The notes beneath the pieces were generated by a model that saw only the letters and a list, made by a program, of their open reading frames with translations, was not told the DNA's origin and did not search any database. Of a DNA stretch of 62,387 nt, positions 15,726 to 24,575 are shown one piece after another. The stretch is from DATKCN01 sp035513175 (lineage in GTDB: Bacteria > Chloroflexota > Chloroflexia > Thermomicrobiales > CFX8). The stretch covers positions 1 to 62,387 of the forward strand of contig DATKCN010000294.1 of assembly GCA_035513175.1 (NCBI GenBank). The letters run 5' to 3'. The first letter of the stretch is position 1; the number at the start of each line of letters is the position of its first letter. The position numbers and the translations under genes are program-made.

Positions 15726-17102
15726 ATGAAGCGAGAGCTTGTCGAAATCACGACGCCGCTGCTGGTGTTTCTGGCTGGGTTTGCGCTGGGCTGGTCCGTC
15801 GCCTCGCCGGGCTGGGGCATCGTCGCGGGATTGGCGCTCAGCGCGGTGTCGCTGGCAATGCTCCTGGATCGTCGTCGTCGATTCACTGCCGGGATCGTGG
15901 CGCTCACCCGCGGCGACGACGCCGCCGCCGAGCTTGATCCCGCGCTGCTGAGCCTGCGGGGCGCGTCCGGGGACCTGTATAGATCAGTTGCGAGGCACGT
16001 TACCCGCTCCGACGAACGGTGGCAGGACGCGGCGGCGCGGGTGCGGCAGCAGGCGCTCCTGCTCGACCGGATGAACGAGGGGCTGATGCAGGTGTCCGCG
16101 TCCGGCGTCGTCACCTATGCCAACGTCGCTGCGAGCTCGCTTTTCGGCGGCCGAAATCCCGTCAATCGGTCGTTCATCGGCGTAACGCGCGACTATGAGC
16201 TCGATCGGGCGCTGCAACAGTGCTTTCGGACCGGCGCCCCGCAGCGACACGTCTTCGAGATTGCCGGCGAGGGACGCATAGTCGACTCGGCGATCGTCGT
16301 GCTGAGTGAGACGCCACCAGAGGCGCTGGTCATGCTACGCGACATAACCGAGATGAATCGGCTTATGAGCCTGCGGCGTGACTTCGTGGCGAATGTTTCG
16401 CATGAGTTGCGGACGCCGCTGTCGACAATCAAAATCCTGACCGAAACACTGATCGATCTTCGATCCGAGGATGACGAGGCGGTTCGCTTCCTCAACAAGA
16501 TTGACGGAGAAGTGGACTCGATGACCGCGCTCGTGCGCGACCTGCTGGAGTTGACGCGCCTCGAATCGGGAGCCGGACGACTGGCGATCCGCACGATCGA
16601 TGTAGCGTCGATGGTCGAGGATGTTTGCGACCGGATGCGGCCGCTGGCGAACCGCCACGGCGTCACCGTTGAAATGTGCGTTGACGCGGCGGCGGGCGTG
16701 GCGTCGATTGACGAACGACGGCTTCATCAGGCGTTGATCAACCTGATCTCGAACGCAATAGCGCACTCGATGTCCGGGCAGATCGTCAGTGTGCGTGCCT
16801 CAGGCGACCGGGAAATCGTCACTTTTGAGGTCGAGGATCGCGGGGACGGCATTCCAGTGGCGGACCTGCCGCGAGTATGGGAGCGATTCTTCAAGACGGA
16901 TCGGGCGCGCGCGGGCCCAGGGACCGGTCTGGGGCTGGCGATCGTGAAACACATCGTACAGGCGCATCGCGGCAGCGTGTCGGCGTCCAGCGTCGTGGGC
17001 GCGGGATCGACATTCCGCATCACGATTCCTCGCGGCGCTGGGCTCATCGAGACACAGTCAGGGGTTGATCCAGCGATGGACGACGTGTTCGTCCCCGGCT
17101 AA
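15726..17102 (+). CDS. Membrane sensor histidine kinase (PhoR-like)
   Basis: 458 residues. Two adjacent N-terminal helices (about residues 9-45) form a hairpin with almost no external loop, so sensing is probably within the membrane or in the cytoplasm. A PAS-like domain follows (about 110-210, MNEGLMQVSASGVVTYANVAAS). The HisKA domain carries the phosphorylated His in VANVSHELRTPLST. The ATPase domain has the N box (LISNAIAHS), G1 (VEDRGDGIP) and G2 (GPGTGLGLAIV). This is the PhoR/WalK layout without a large outer domain. It is partner to the response regulator directly upstream. Confidence 0.94.
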   Translation: MKRELVEITTPLLVFLAGFALGWSVASPGWGIVAGLALSAVSLAMLLDRRRRFTAGIVALTRGDDAAAELDPALLSLRGASGDLYRSVARHVTRSDERWQDAAARVRQQALLLDRMNEGLMQVSASGVVTYANVAASSLFGGRNPVNRSFIGVTRDYELDRALQQCFRTGAPQRHVFEIAGEGRIVDSAIVVLSETPPEALVMLRDITEMNRLMSLRRDFVANVSHELRTPLSTIKILTETLIDLRSEDDEAVRFLNKIDGEVDSMTALVRDLLELTRLESGAGRLAIRTIDVASMVEDVCDRMRPLANRHGVTVEMCVDAAAGVASIDERRLHQALINLISNAIAHSMSGQIVSVRASGDREIVTFEVEDRGDGIPVADLPRVWERFFKTDRARAGPGTGLGLAIVKHIVQAHRGSVSASSVVGAGSTFRITIPRGAGLIETQSGVDPAMDDVFVPG

Positions 17103-17105
17103 CGA

Positions 17106-18236
17106 TCAGGACACCGCCGTGAGCTCCCGCTCGGCGAGCACAGTGCGGATCTCAGTCTTCAGCGCCTCGACGATCTCGTCTTCCTTCACGGTGCGGACGA
17201 TCTCACCCTTGCGGAAGATCAGACCTTTGCCGCGACCGGCGGCGACCCCGACATCGGCGTCGCGCGCCTCGCCGGGTCCGTTGACGACACAGCCCATTAC
17301 GGCAACCTTGATCGGCTCCTTGACCTCCGCGAGGAATGCCTCGACCTCGTTGGCGAGCTTGAACAGATCGACCTCGACGCGACCGCACGTCGGGCACGCC
17401 ACCATCGTGGCGCCTTTCTGTCGCAGCTCGAGGCTCTTGAGGATCTCGTAGGCGACGAAAACTTCTTCGACCGGGTCGGTGGTGAGCGACACGCGGATCG
17501 TGTCCCCAATCCCGAGCGCGAGGAGCGTGCCCAATCCAACCGCCGAACGCACACTGCCTGCCCGCGGCGTGCCCGCCTCGGTGACGCCCAGATGCAACGG
17601 GTAGCTGTTGCGCTTCGCCATGCGCGTGTACGCCTCGAGCATGACCGGCACTTCGAACGCTTTGAGCGAGATCTTGATGTCGTGGAACTCGAGCTCCTCG
17701 AGGATGCGCACGTGCCCCAGAGCGGTGCGCACCATGTGCTCCGCGATGAGCTCGACGTGGGTCGCGTTCGTCGTCGCCATCTCGTCGACAAACTCCTGGG
17801 TCATCGGAGGCGTCGAGCCGAAATTAACCCCGATGCGAATCGGCACGCCTCGTTCCTTGGCCCTGACGACCACCTCACGCACATCATCCGGCTTGCGGAT
17901 GTTTCCCGGATTGAGCCGCAGTCCATGGATGCCCGCGTCGATCGCCTTCAGCGCGAGTGTGTGCTCGAAGTGGATGTCGGCGATAAGTGGCACGGGCGAA
18001 TGCGGCACGATGTCCGGCAACGCGGCCGCCGCTTTGCGGTCTGGGACCGCGACACGCACGATCTCGCAGCCGGCGTCCGCCAGCTCCGTGATCTGCCGCA
18101 AGGTCGCCTCCGGGTCGCGGGTGTCGGATGTCGTCATGGACTGCACGACGACAGGCGCCCCGCCGCCAATGCGCACGTTCCCAACGTACACGGGTCGCGT
18201 CAGACGCCGTGGAGACAGTAGCGTCAACTGGAGCAC
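17106..18236 (-). CDS. ispG: 4-hydroxy-3-methylbut-2-enyl diphosphate synthase
   Basis: 376 residues. IspG (GcpE) performs the penultimate step of the MEP isoprenoid pathway with a [4Fe-4S] cluster. The N-terminal TIM barrel begins RRLTRPVYVGNVRIGGGAP and contains VVQSMTTSDTRD. The C-terminal cluster domain has Cys ligands in ACPTCGRVEVD and VMGCVVNGPGEARDADVG, the family's best-known stretch. It lies 99 bp downstream of the rseP-like gene, a common neighbourhood (dxr-rseP-ispG), though dxr is absent here. It supplies precursors for the polyprenyl synthase at 55.4-56.4 kb. Confidence 0.97.
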   Translation of the reverse strand: MLQLTLLSPRRLTRPVYVGNVRIGGGAPVVVQSMTTSDTRDPEATLRQITELADAGCEIVRVAVPDRKAAAALPDIVPHSPVPLIADIHFEHTLALKAIDAGIHGLRLNPGNIRKPDDVREVVVRAKERGVPIRIGVNFGSTPPMTQEFVDEMATTNATHVELIAEHMVRTALGHVRILEELEFHDIKISLKAFEVPVMLEAYTRMAKRNSYPLHLGVTEAGTPRAGSVRSAVGLGTLLALGIGDTIRVSLTTDPVEEVFVAYEILKSLELRQKGATMVACPTCGRVEVDLFKLANEVEAFLAEVKEPIKVAVMGCVVNGPGEARDADVGVAAGRGKGLIFRKGEIVRTVKEDEIVEALKTEIRTVLAERELTAVS

Positions 18237-18335
18237 CTCCTGATCAGACCGGCCAACGTTCGAGCCGGCGCGGAACCTTCGCGAGCATCGATGAGTCGCG
18301 TCAGTGTTACGTGTCGCGAGTTCCCTGTCATCGCA

Positions 18336-19664
18336 TTACTGCAGGAATGAACGGCCGCTGAAGATGCGGTCCACGTCGCGAAACGCGATGACGAGCATGA
18401 GCGACAGCAGGATGGCGATGCCCACGAAGTGCACCAACCCTTCCTTTTCCGGCGCAACGCGCTTCCCACGCCTTAGGAACTCGATTGCCACGAACATCAG
18501 ACGTCCGCCATCCAGTGCGGGGAGCGGGAGCAGGTTGAGCATGCCGAGGTTGAGCGAGAGAATGATCGAGAGAGTGACCAGCGTGACCCACAGCGGCATC
18601 GCGCTCTCTGAGATGATCTCCGATGTCAGCTGCCCCATGCCGATTGGACCGGCAACGTCGCCAAACGAAGCCTGGCCGGTGATTAGGATGATGATGCCTT
18701 CGACAAGCCGCACCGTCCACGTAACGGATGTGCGCACCGTTTCACCGGGGATTTCGAGCAGTGGAACCCGCTCGAACCGGATGTCTCGCGCCAGACTCAT
18801 CCCCATCGGCTCGGTTTCCTCCGGCAGGGACTCCGGCACGCGGCCGTCCAACGTAATGAGCTGACCGTTGCGCTCGATGCCGAACGTGACAACCTCACCT
18901 GCGCGTTGGGCCAGGTACGTTGCATAGCGCATGTAGTCCGTGGTCGGAACGCCGTCGACCGAGCGGATGAGATCATCAGTCTGGAAGCCGGCGGCGTCGC
19001 CTGCTGACTGCGCGGGGACTTCCCGGACATGGATGTCGGCGAGAACCGAGCTGCCGAGCCGGATGCCGGTTCGACCCTCGCCCGCTGGCGGGTCGACGCG
19101 CGGCGTAATCGTTGTGTCGATCAGTTGACCCGAGCGCTCGAGTGTTACGACGATGGCGCTCCCTGCTCGACCCGCCGTGATCTGCCGAACCTGCTCGTCG
19201 TTGTCGATCTCCTGACCGGCGACGCTGACGAAGCGGTCGCCAGCCAGCCACCCGGCCTCCGCGGCCGGTGAGCCTGGCATGACCTCCGTCACGTAGACGT
19301 TCTGATCCGTGCGTCCCTGAAACGCGACAAGCGCGCCAACGAGCACGAAGGCGGTGACGAAATTCATGAACGAGCCGGCTGCGAGGAATCGCGCGCGCTG
19401 CCCCATCGACTTGGTCTGCATACTGTCGTCGGAGAACGATTTGCCGTCTTCGCCATGAACTCTGACGAACCCGCCTAGCGGGATGGCGTTGATCGAGTAG
19501 ATGGTGTCGCCGTGCCGGTGTCCCCAGATGCGCGGAGGCAGGCCGATGCCAAACTCCTCGACGCGGACACCGGAGCGGCGCGCCATGACAAAGTGACCGA
19601 GCTCGTGCAGGAAGATGAGAATCGCGAGGATCGGGATGATCCACAGAGCGTAAATGAAGCCCAC
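18336..19664 (-). CDS. rseP: RIP metalloprotease RseP (site-2 protease)
   Basis: 442 residues from a GTG with AGAAGG about 6 bases upstream. This M50 intramembrane protease cuts anti-sigma factors or leftover signal peptides inside the membrane. The zinc site HELGHF lies in the first helix and the third zinc ligand Asp in NLLPLPALDGGRL near the C-terminus. Between them are two PDZ domains (about 105-190 and 200-285) that control access. At least four membrane helices are seen. The anti-sigma factor at 25.7-27.2 kb could be a substrate; this is only a suggestion. ispG follows on the same strand. Confidence 0.94.
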   Translation of the reverse strand: MGFIYALWIIPILAILIFLHELGHFVMARRSGVRVEEFGIGLPPRIWGHRHGDTIYSINAIPLGGFVRVHGEDGKSFSDDSMQTKSMGQRARFLAAGSFMNFVTAFVLVGALVAFQGRTDQNVYVTEVMPGSPAAEAGWLAGDRFVSVAGQEIDNDEQVRQITAGRAGSAIVVTLERSGQLIDTTITPRVDPPAGEGRTGIRLGSSVLADIHVREVPAQSAGDAAGFQTDDLIRSVDGVPTTDYMRYATYLAQRAGEVVTFGIERNGQLITLDGRVPESLPEETEPMGMSLARDIRFERVPLLEIPGETVRTSVTWTVRLVEGIIILITGQASFGDVAGPIGMGQLTSEIISESAMPLWVTLVTLSIILSLNLGMLNLLPLPALDGGRLMFVAIEFLRRGKRVAPEKEGLVHFVGIAILLSLMLVIAFRDVDRIFSGRSFLQ

Positions 19665-19819
19665 AGTGTGCCTTCTGAAGTAATGGAACCGCGTTCAGCG
19701 CTCAGGACGAGTGAGGCGCGCGGAACCACTCGAATCGTACCTGTCAGGAAAAGCCGCCGTCAACGGGCCCGTTACATTGCGAGGCGGCGCCCGAGCGAAC
19801 CGGAGCAGACGGCGCGTTA

Positions 19820-19828
19820 TGTTAGAAT
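19820..19828 (+). promoter_or_regulatory. Extended -10 promoter, probably of ald
   Basis: TG-T-TAGAAT (TG at 19820-19821, TAGAAT at 19823-19828) is an extended -10 element about 120 bases before the ald start. The -35 region is weak. The rest of the 282-base interval between rseP and ald (19665-19946) shows nothing else recognisable. Confidence 0.4.
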
Positions 19829-19946
19829 GACGCGGCTGTCGAACGGACTGTCAGCCTCGTGATGCGACCCCCTTGTTCGGGTGTGCGGACTGAGCCTGTC
19901 CGGCGCAACGATTGTCAGGAGCGGTGGTGAAGGGAACAGATCGCAG

Positions 19947-21059
19947 ATGATCGTCGGCATTCCCAAAGAGATCAAGGACAACGAAAATCGGGTCTCAACG
20001 ACTCCGTCCGGCGTCTCTGAGTACGTGTCGCGGGGTCACGAGGTGCTCGTTGAGCGCATGGCGGGCGCAGGAAGCGGTTTTGATGACGGTGAGTATGAGG
20101 CCGTCGGGGCGACGCTGGTGGACACGCACGCGGGCGTGTTCGCTCAGGCCGACATGATCATCAAGGTCAAGGAGCCCATCGAGTCCGAATATGGGCTGAT
20201 GCATGAAGATCAGATTCTGTACACCTACCTGCACCTCGCCGCCGAGGAGCATCTGACGAAGACGCTGATCGAACGCAAAGTCGCGTCGATTGCCTACGAG
20301 ACCGTCGAGCTCGTCAACCGCTCACTCCCGTTGCTGACGCCGATGAGCGAGGTTGCCGGCCGCATGTCGGTGCAGGTCGGCGCGCATTATCTGGAGAAGG
20401 TGCATGGTGGCAGGGGTCTGCTGCTCGGCGGCGTTCCAGGCGTGGCGCCCGCGGATGTCGTAATCCTGGGCGGTGGCGTCGTCGGCATCAACGCCGCACA
20501 GATGGCGCTTGGACTTGGGGCAAACGTGACGATCATCGACCTCTCGGCCGATCGGCTTCGATTCCTTGACCAGGTACTGCATGGCCGCATCAACACGCTG
20601 GCGTCGAACCGCGGCAACATCGCGGCGGCCACGCGGGCGTGCGATCTGCTGATCGGCGGCGTCCTGATTCCGGGCGCGAAGGCGCCCAAGCTCGTCTCGG
20701 CCGAGATGGTGGCTGCCATGCGTCCAGGATCGGTCATCGTCGATGTGGCGATCGATCAGGGTGGATGCGTGGAAACCTGTCGCCCGACGAGCCACAGCAA
20801 TCCAACGTACTTCGTCGATGGTGTGCTTCACTATTGCGTCACGAACATGCCGGGCGCCGTCCCGCGCACCAGCACCTTCGCGCTGTCGAATGTGACATTG
20901 CCGTTTGGATTGAGGCTGGCGGACCTGGGAATCGACGCGGTTCGGACCGATCTCGCCCTGGCAAAGGGTGTCAACGTGTTCAAAGGACATGTAACCTATC
21001 AGGCGGTCGCCGACGCGTTCGGACTGCCGCACACGCCCCTTGACGCGCTATTGGCCTGA
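19947..21059 (+). CDS. ald: Alanine dehydrogenase
   Basis: 370 residues from ATG 19947, with AAGGGA upstream and the family-typical first residues MIVGIPKEIKDNENRV; a longer frame would add 22 unrelated residues. Ald interconverts L-alanine and pyruvate with NAD. Substrate-binding residues lie in GIPKEIKDNENRVS and IKVKEPI (Lys), and the catalytic His in YTYLHLA. The NAD-binding Rossmann motif is VVILGGGVVGINAAQMALGLGA, followed by the acidic end of strand 2 (IIDLS). Length and sequence are standard. It forms its own unit, with the recombinase gene 80 bp downstream. Confidence 0.97.
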   Translation: MIVGIPKEIKDNENRVSTTPSGVSEYVSRGHEVLVERMAGAGSGFDDGEYEAVGATLVDTHAGVFAQADMIIKVKEPIESEYGLMHEDQILYTYLHLAAEEHLTKTLIERKVASIAYETVELVNRSLPLLTPMSEVAGRMSVQVGAHYLEKVHGGRGLLLGGVPGVAPADVVILGGGVVGINAAQMALGLGANVTIIDLSADRLRFLDQVLHGRINTLASNRGNIAAATRACDLLIGGVLIPGAKAPKLVSAEMVAAMRPGSVIVDVAIDQGGCVETCRPTSHSNPTYFVDGVLHYCVTNMPGAVPRTSTFALSNVTLPFGLRLADLGIDAVRTDLALAKGVNVFKGHVTYQAVADAFGLPHTPLDALLA

Positions 21060-21139
21060 TCGACGTTTCCTGGCTGGGCGGCATCGCTTCGTTTCCCCGT
21101 CTCGTCGGCGCAATTGCCCCATCGCGAGAGGACAGATTC

Positions 21140-22081
21140 ATGCAGGACAGTGTTGACCGGTTTCTTGACGCGCTCGAAGCGGACAGCGCGTTCTCAGGGA
21201 ACACCGTCTCGGCATACAGGATCGACCTGAAGCAGTTCGTGGAGTACATGCAGGAGCAGCTCAACATCGGGTCGTGGTCGGAGGTCGAGCCGACGCATCT
21301 GACATCCCACCTGCTGCATTTACGCGAGCGTGAGTATGCCAGTTCGACCGTTGCTCGAAAGACGGCCGCGGTCAAGTCATTCTTTGGCTTCCTGCGACGG
21401 GAAGGCGAACTGCGGACGAATCCGTCCACGTCGCTGTCGTCTCCACGAGTCGACAAATACGTGCCGAAGCCAATGACGGAGCGAGAGATTCAGAAGCTGC
21501 TGCTCGCGCCAGCGGGTGACACGGCGCCGGAGTCAATCCGCGACAGCGCGATGCTGCACGTGCTGTATTCGACCGGCATGCGCGTCTCCGAGCTTGTAAC
21601 CCTGGACCTCGATGATGTCGACATGGACGCCGGGACTGTCTGCTGCACCGGAAAGCAGAACCGGCGCCGCTCGATTGACGCCAGCCCTGAGGCCGTGCGT
21701 GCACTGAGGATCTATCTGGAGACCGCACGACCGGCGATTGTTCGAGAATCGGACGAGCAGGCCCTGTTCCTCAACCATCGCGGCTCGCGGCTGACGCGTC
21801 AAGGTTTCTGGCTCATCCTCAAGGGGCACTCCGAACGCGCCGGATTCGATAACATCACACCGCACACGCTGCGTCATTCGTTTGCCACGCACCAGATCAC
21901 GCACGGGCGAGATCTCGCCGACGTTCAACGCATTCTCGGCCACGTCAGTATCTCGACGACGCAAATCTACCAGCGACTTGCACAAGAGCACGCCGACGGG
22001 AGAGTCGCCGACCCTAATTCCGGCGGGACCGCTGAGGAGCCAGTAGACTCGCTCGCGAAACCGGTGAGCTCCGACGACTGA
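21140..22081 (+). CDS. Tyrosine recombinase XerC/XerD
   Basis: 313 residues. Xer recombinases resolve chromosome dimers at dif near the terminus. The N-terminal SAM-like domain (about 1-90) begins VDRFLDALEADSAFSGNTV. The catalytic set is complete: Arg in STGMRVSEL, Lys in TGKQNRRRS, His and Arg in PHTLRHSFATHQ, His in LGHVSISTTQIYQRL, and the nucleophile Tyr in the same stretch. Length and lack of nearby phage genes support a chromosomal Xer rather than an integrase. Which of XerC, XerD or a single Xer it is cannot be told here. A slightly longer C-terminal tail (about 25 residues, Asp/Pro-rich) is present. Confidence 0.93.
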   Translation: MQDSVDRFLDALEADSAFSGNTVSAYRIDLKQFVEYMQEQLNIGSWSEVEPTHLTSHLLHLREREYASSTVARKTAAVKSFFGFLRREGELRTNPSTSLSSPRVDKYVPKPMTEREIQKLLLAPAGDTAPESIRDSAMLHVLYSTGMRVSELVTLDLDDVDMDAGTVCCTGKQNRRRSIDASPEAVRALRIYLETARPAIVRESDEQALFLNHRGSRLTRQGFWLILKGHSERAGFDNITPHTLRHSFATHQITHGRDLADVQRILGHVSISTTQIYQRLAQEHADGRVADPNSGGTAEEPVDSLAKPVSSDD

Positions 22082-22111
22082 ACGATCAACTCAGGCGCCG
22101 GTGGAGTCAAC

Positions 22112-23569
22112 GTGGCTCGGGCCAACGTCGCCCGCTGCACGGAAGGTAACAGCCGCGTGGATCATTCGTCGGAGCCACGAGTGACGATGGACGCCGTGAT
22201 GTCGTTGTGCAAGCGAAGGGGATTCGTCTTTCCGGGCAGCGACATCTACGGCGGTCTCGCGAACACCTGGGACTTCGGCCCGCTCGGCGTGGAGTTGCGG
22301 AGCAACATCAAGATCGCCTGGTGGCAGCGCTTCGTGCGCGAGCGCCCCGACATCGTCGGGCTCGACGGCGGCATTTTAATGAGCGCGCGCGTCTGGGAGG
22401 CGAGCGGGCACGTCGCGGAGTTCAACGATCCCCTGACAGATTGCCGCGAATGCCGTGTCCGCTTTCGGGCCGACGATCTTATCGAAGCGGCAACCGGCAC
22501 GAGCGTCGAAGGCAAATCGCACGCCGAGATGACGTCGTTGATGAGCGCGCATGCCGTTTGCTGCCCGAACTGCGGGAAGAACTCATGGACGCCGGTGCGC
22601 GCGTTCAACATGATGTTCCGGACGCAGCTCGGACCGGTCGATGAGACCGCCACGCATACCTATCTCCGGCCTGAGACAGCGCAGTCGATCTTCGTGCAGT
22701 ATCGGAACGTGCTGCAATCGTCGCGGCTGAAGGTTCCGTTCGGTGTGGCGCAGGTCGGAAAGGTCTTTCGCAACGAAATCACGCCCGGCAACTTCATCTT
22801 CCGCCTGCTGGAGTTTGAGCAGCTGGAAATCGAATATTTCGTCCATCCGGAAGACTGGGAAGGACAGTTCGAGGAGTGGCTCGAGGCGAAGGAGTCGTTC
22901 GTCTTGTCGCTGGGCGTGCAGCCCGAGCATCTCCGGCGGCGCGAGCATGCGCCCGAGGAGCTGTCGCACTACTCCCGGCGGACGGTTGATCTCGAGTACC
23001 GCTTTCCGATCGGCTGGCGCGAGCTGACTGGGCTTGCCTATCGCTACGACTTCGATCTCCGGCGCCATCAGGAGGCCTCAGGCGAGGACCTTACGTACTT
23101 CGATCAGGCGCGCAACGAGCGGTATCACCCGCACGTCATCGAGCCAACGATGGGCGTCGACCGGCTGATGCTGATGATCCTGTGCGAAGCCTACGACGAG
23201 GAACAGACGGTGGACGCCAAGGGCGAGACCGCGACCCGTCTCGTCATGCGTTTCCACCCTCGGTTCGCGCCATACACGGTTGCCGTGCTGCCGCTGTCGA
23301 AGAAGGACGAGCTGGCTGGCGTCGCCGAGCCGCTCTTCCGTCAGCTTTGCCGCCGATTCTCCGCCGAGTATGACGACACGCAAAGCATAGGGCGACGTTA
23401 CCGGCGTCAGGACGAAATCGGCACCCCCTGGTGCGTGACCGTCGACTTCGAATCGCTGAGTGACGGCGCGGTCACCGTACGCGATCGCGACAGCATGGAG
23501 CAGGTTCGCGTGTCGATCGGCGATGTGTCGGGCCTGATCGAAGCACGGCTGCGGGCTGCTGGCGGCTAG
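22112..23569 (+). CDS. glyS: Glycyl-tRNA synthetase, dimeric type
   Basis: Up to 485 residues. This is the alpha2 form of GlyRS (the archaeal/eukaryotic and Gram-positive type), not the alpha2-beta2 form. The start of the catalytic domain reads SLCKRRGFVFPGSDIYGG-LANTWDFGPLG. Motif 2 (GKVFRNEITPGNFIFRLLEFEQ) and motif 3 (IEPTMGVDRLMLMIL) are intact; an anticodon-binding domain follows from about 370. A zinc-like pair of CxxC knuckles (CRECRV, CPNCGK) is inserted near 110-155. Two starts are possible: GTG 22112 with GGTGGAG, or GTG 22157 with GGAAGG. The end overlaps the converging parB by 4 bp. Confidence 0.95.
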   Translation: MARANVARCTEGNSRVDHSSEPRVTMDAVMSLCKRRGFVFPGSDIYGGLANTWDFGPLGVELRSNIKIAWWQRFVRERPDIVGLDGGILMSARVWEASGHVAEFNDPLTDCRECRVRFRADDLIEAATGTSVEGKSHAEMTSLMSAHAVCCPNCGKNSWTPVRAFNMMFRTQLGPVDETATHTYLRPETAQSIFVQYRNVLQSSRLKVPFGVAQVGKVFRNEITPGNFIFRLLEFEQLEIEYFVHPEDWEGQFEEWLEAKESFVLSLGVQPEHLRRREHAPEELSHYSRRTVDLEYRFPIGWRELTGLAYRYDFDLRRHQEASGEDLTYFDQARNERYHPHVIEPTMGVDRLMLMILCEAYDEEQTVDAKGETATRLVMRFHPRFAPYTVAVLPLSKKDELAGVAEPLFRQLCRRFSAEYDDTQSIGRRYRRQDEIGTPWCVTVDFESLSDGAVTVRDRDSMEQVRVSIGDVSGLIEARLRAAGG

Positions 23570-24426
23570 ACCAGCTCATCGTCGGTCAGCATGCGCCCCA
23601 GGATCGCGTTCAGCTCTTCGTCGGAGTGGAAGCTGATCGTGATCCTGCCGCCGTCCTTGCCACGGGTGATCGCCACGTTCGTCCCGAACGCGCGCTGCAG
23701 CTCTCGCTCGATGGCGCGCGTCTCGACGTCGACCGTCCGCGGGCGGGCCGGCCGTTTCGGCGCCGGCGAGCGTTGCGCGAGCGCCTCCGTCTCCCTTACG
23801 CTGAGCCCGCGGGCGAGGACCAGCTCGAGCAGCGCAACCTGCCGCCCAGGCTCGTCGACGGCCAGCAGCGCTCGCGCGTGTCCCGCCGATATGTCTTCGT
23901 TGGCGACTGCCTCGCGGATCGGCGCGGGCGCGGTCAGCAGCCGCATCGTGTTCGCGATCGCCGGCCGGCTCTTTCCGACCCGCTCAGCGATTTCACTCTG
24001 CTTCAGCCCGAACTCGTCGGTGAGGTGGCGGTATGCCAACGCCTCTTCAATCGGGTTCAGGTCGGAGCGCTGAATGTTTTCGACGAGGGCGATCTCCAGA
24101 ATCTGTGATGGCGTCGCCTCGCGCACGAGGACCGGCGTCGTCCGCAATCCAGCCCGCTGCGCGGCTCGCCAGCGACGCTCCCCGGCTATGATCTGGTACG
24201 GCTTGGCGCCCCGGCCGCGGGTAACGACGATCGGCTGGATGATTCCATGCTCGCGGATTGAATCGGCCAGTGCCGCGAGCTGGGTCTCGTCCCAGCGTAT
24301 GCGGGGCTGGAGTGGGTTTGGCTCGAGGGAGTCCACGTCGACGAATTGTGTCGCGGATTGCCCGACGTCGCCACCGGGTATCAGTGACTCCAGCCCGCGG
24401 CCGAGGCCGCTTCTCCTGCCGGTCAT
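23566..24426 (-). CDS. parB: Chromosome partitioning protein ParB
   Basis: 286 residues from ATG 24426 (AAGGGAGA 5 bases upstream, first residues MTGRRSGLGRGLESLIP). ParB is a CTP-dependent clamp that loads at parS near the origin and drives segregation with ParA. The N-terminal domain shows LEPNPLQPR, then the CTP-binding AGERRWRAAQRAG; the helix-turn-helix follows (LKQSEIAERVGKSRPAIANTMRLL), and a C-terminal dimerisation part ends the protein. parA is not next door, which is unusual; parB stands alone between glyS and a divergent CPBP protease gene. No convincing parS 16-mer was found in the window. Confidence 0.95.
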   Translation of the reverse strand: MTGRRSGLGRGLESLIPGGDVGQSATQFVDVDSLEPNPLQPRIRWDETQLAALADSIREHGIIQPIVVTRGRGAKPYQIIAGERRWRAAQRAGLRTTPVLVREATPSQILEIALVENIQRSDLNPIEEALAYRHLTDEFGLKQSEIAERVGKSRPAIANTMRLLTAPAPIREAVANEDISAGHARALLAVDEPGRQVALLELVLARGLSVRETEALAQRSPAPKRPARPRTVDVETRAIERELQRAFGTNVAITRGKDGGRITISFHSDEELNAILGRMLTDDELV

Positions 24427-24459
24427 GTGTGTCTCCCTTTTCCGCCGTGAGCCTGCTGG

Positions 24460-24525
24460 AGTATACCCGCACGTGACGCACCTCCTGTGAGATTTCTCAC
24501 GAGGCTCCAATCGGCTGGCTATACT
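24460..24525. promoter_or_regulatory. Divergent promoter pair around a palindrome (parB / CPBP protease)
   Basis: The short parB-CPBP interval has a -10 TATACT on each strand: 24465-24460 on minus for parB and 24520-24525 on plus for the CPBP gene. Between them is the palindrome GTGAGA-TT-TCTCAC (24487-24500), flanked by CCTC and GAGG, which also pair across it. The palindrome is 19-21 bases from either -10 box, so a bound protein would cover both -35 regions. Neither promoter has a good -35, as expected for regulated promoters. The binding protein is unknown. Confidence 0.5.
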
Positions 24526-24575
24526 CTCCGGCGGGTGGGCGACTTTCTGCCCGCGTGCGAAGACGGAGCGCGACT

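Noticed and set aside
21140..22081. Integrase of a mobile element
   Set aside because: Xer-type length and motifs, housekeeping neighbours, no att-like repeats, no phage or transfer genes.
24465..24480. Possible parS site near parB (CACGTG core at about 24470)
   Set aside because: Only the central CACGTG matches the 16-base parS consensus; the arms do not.
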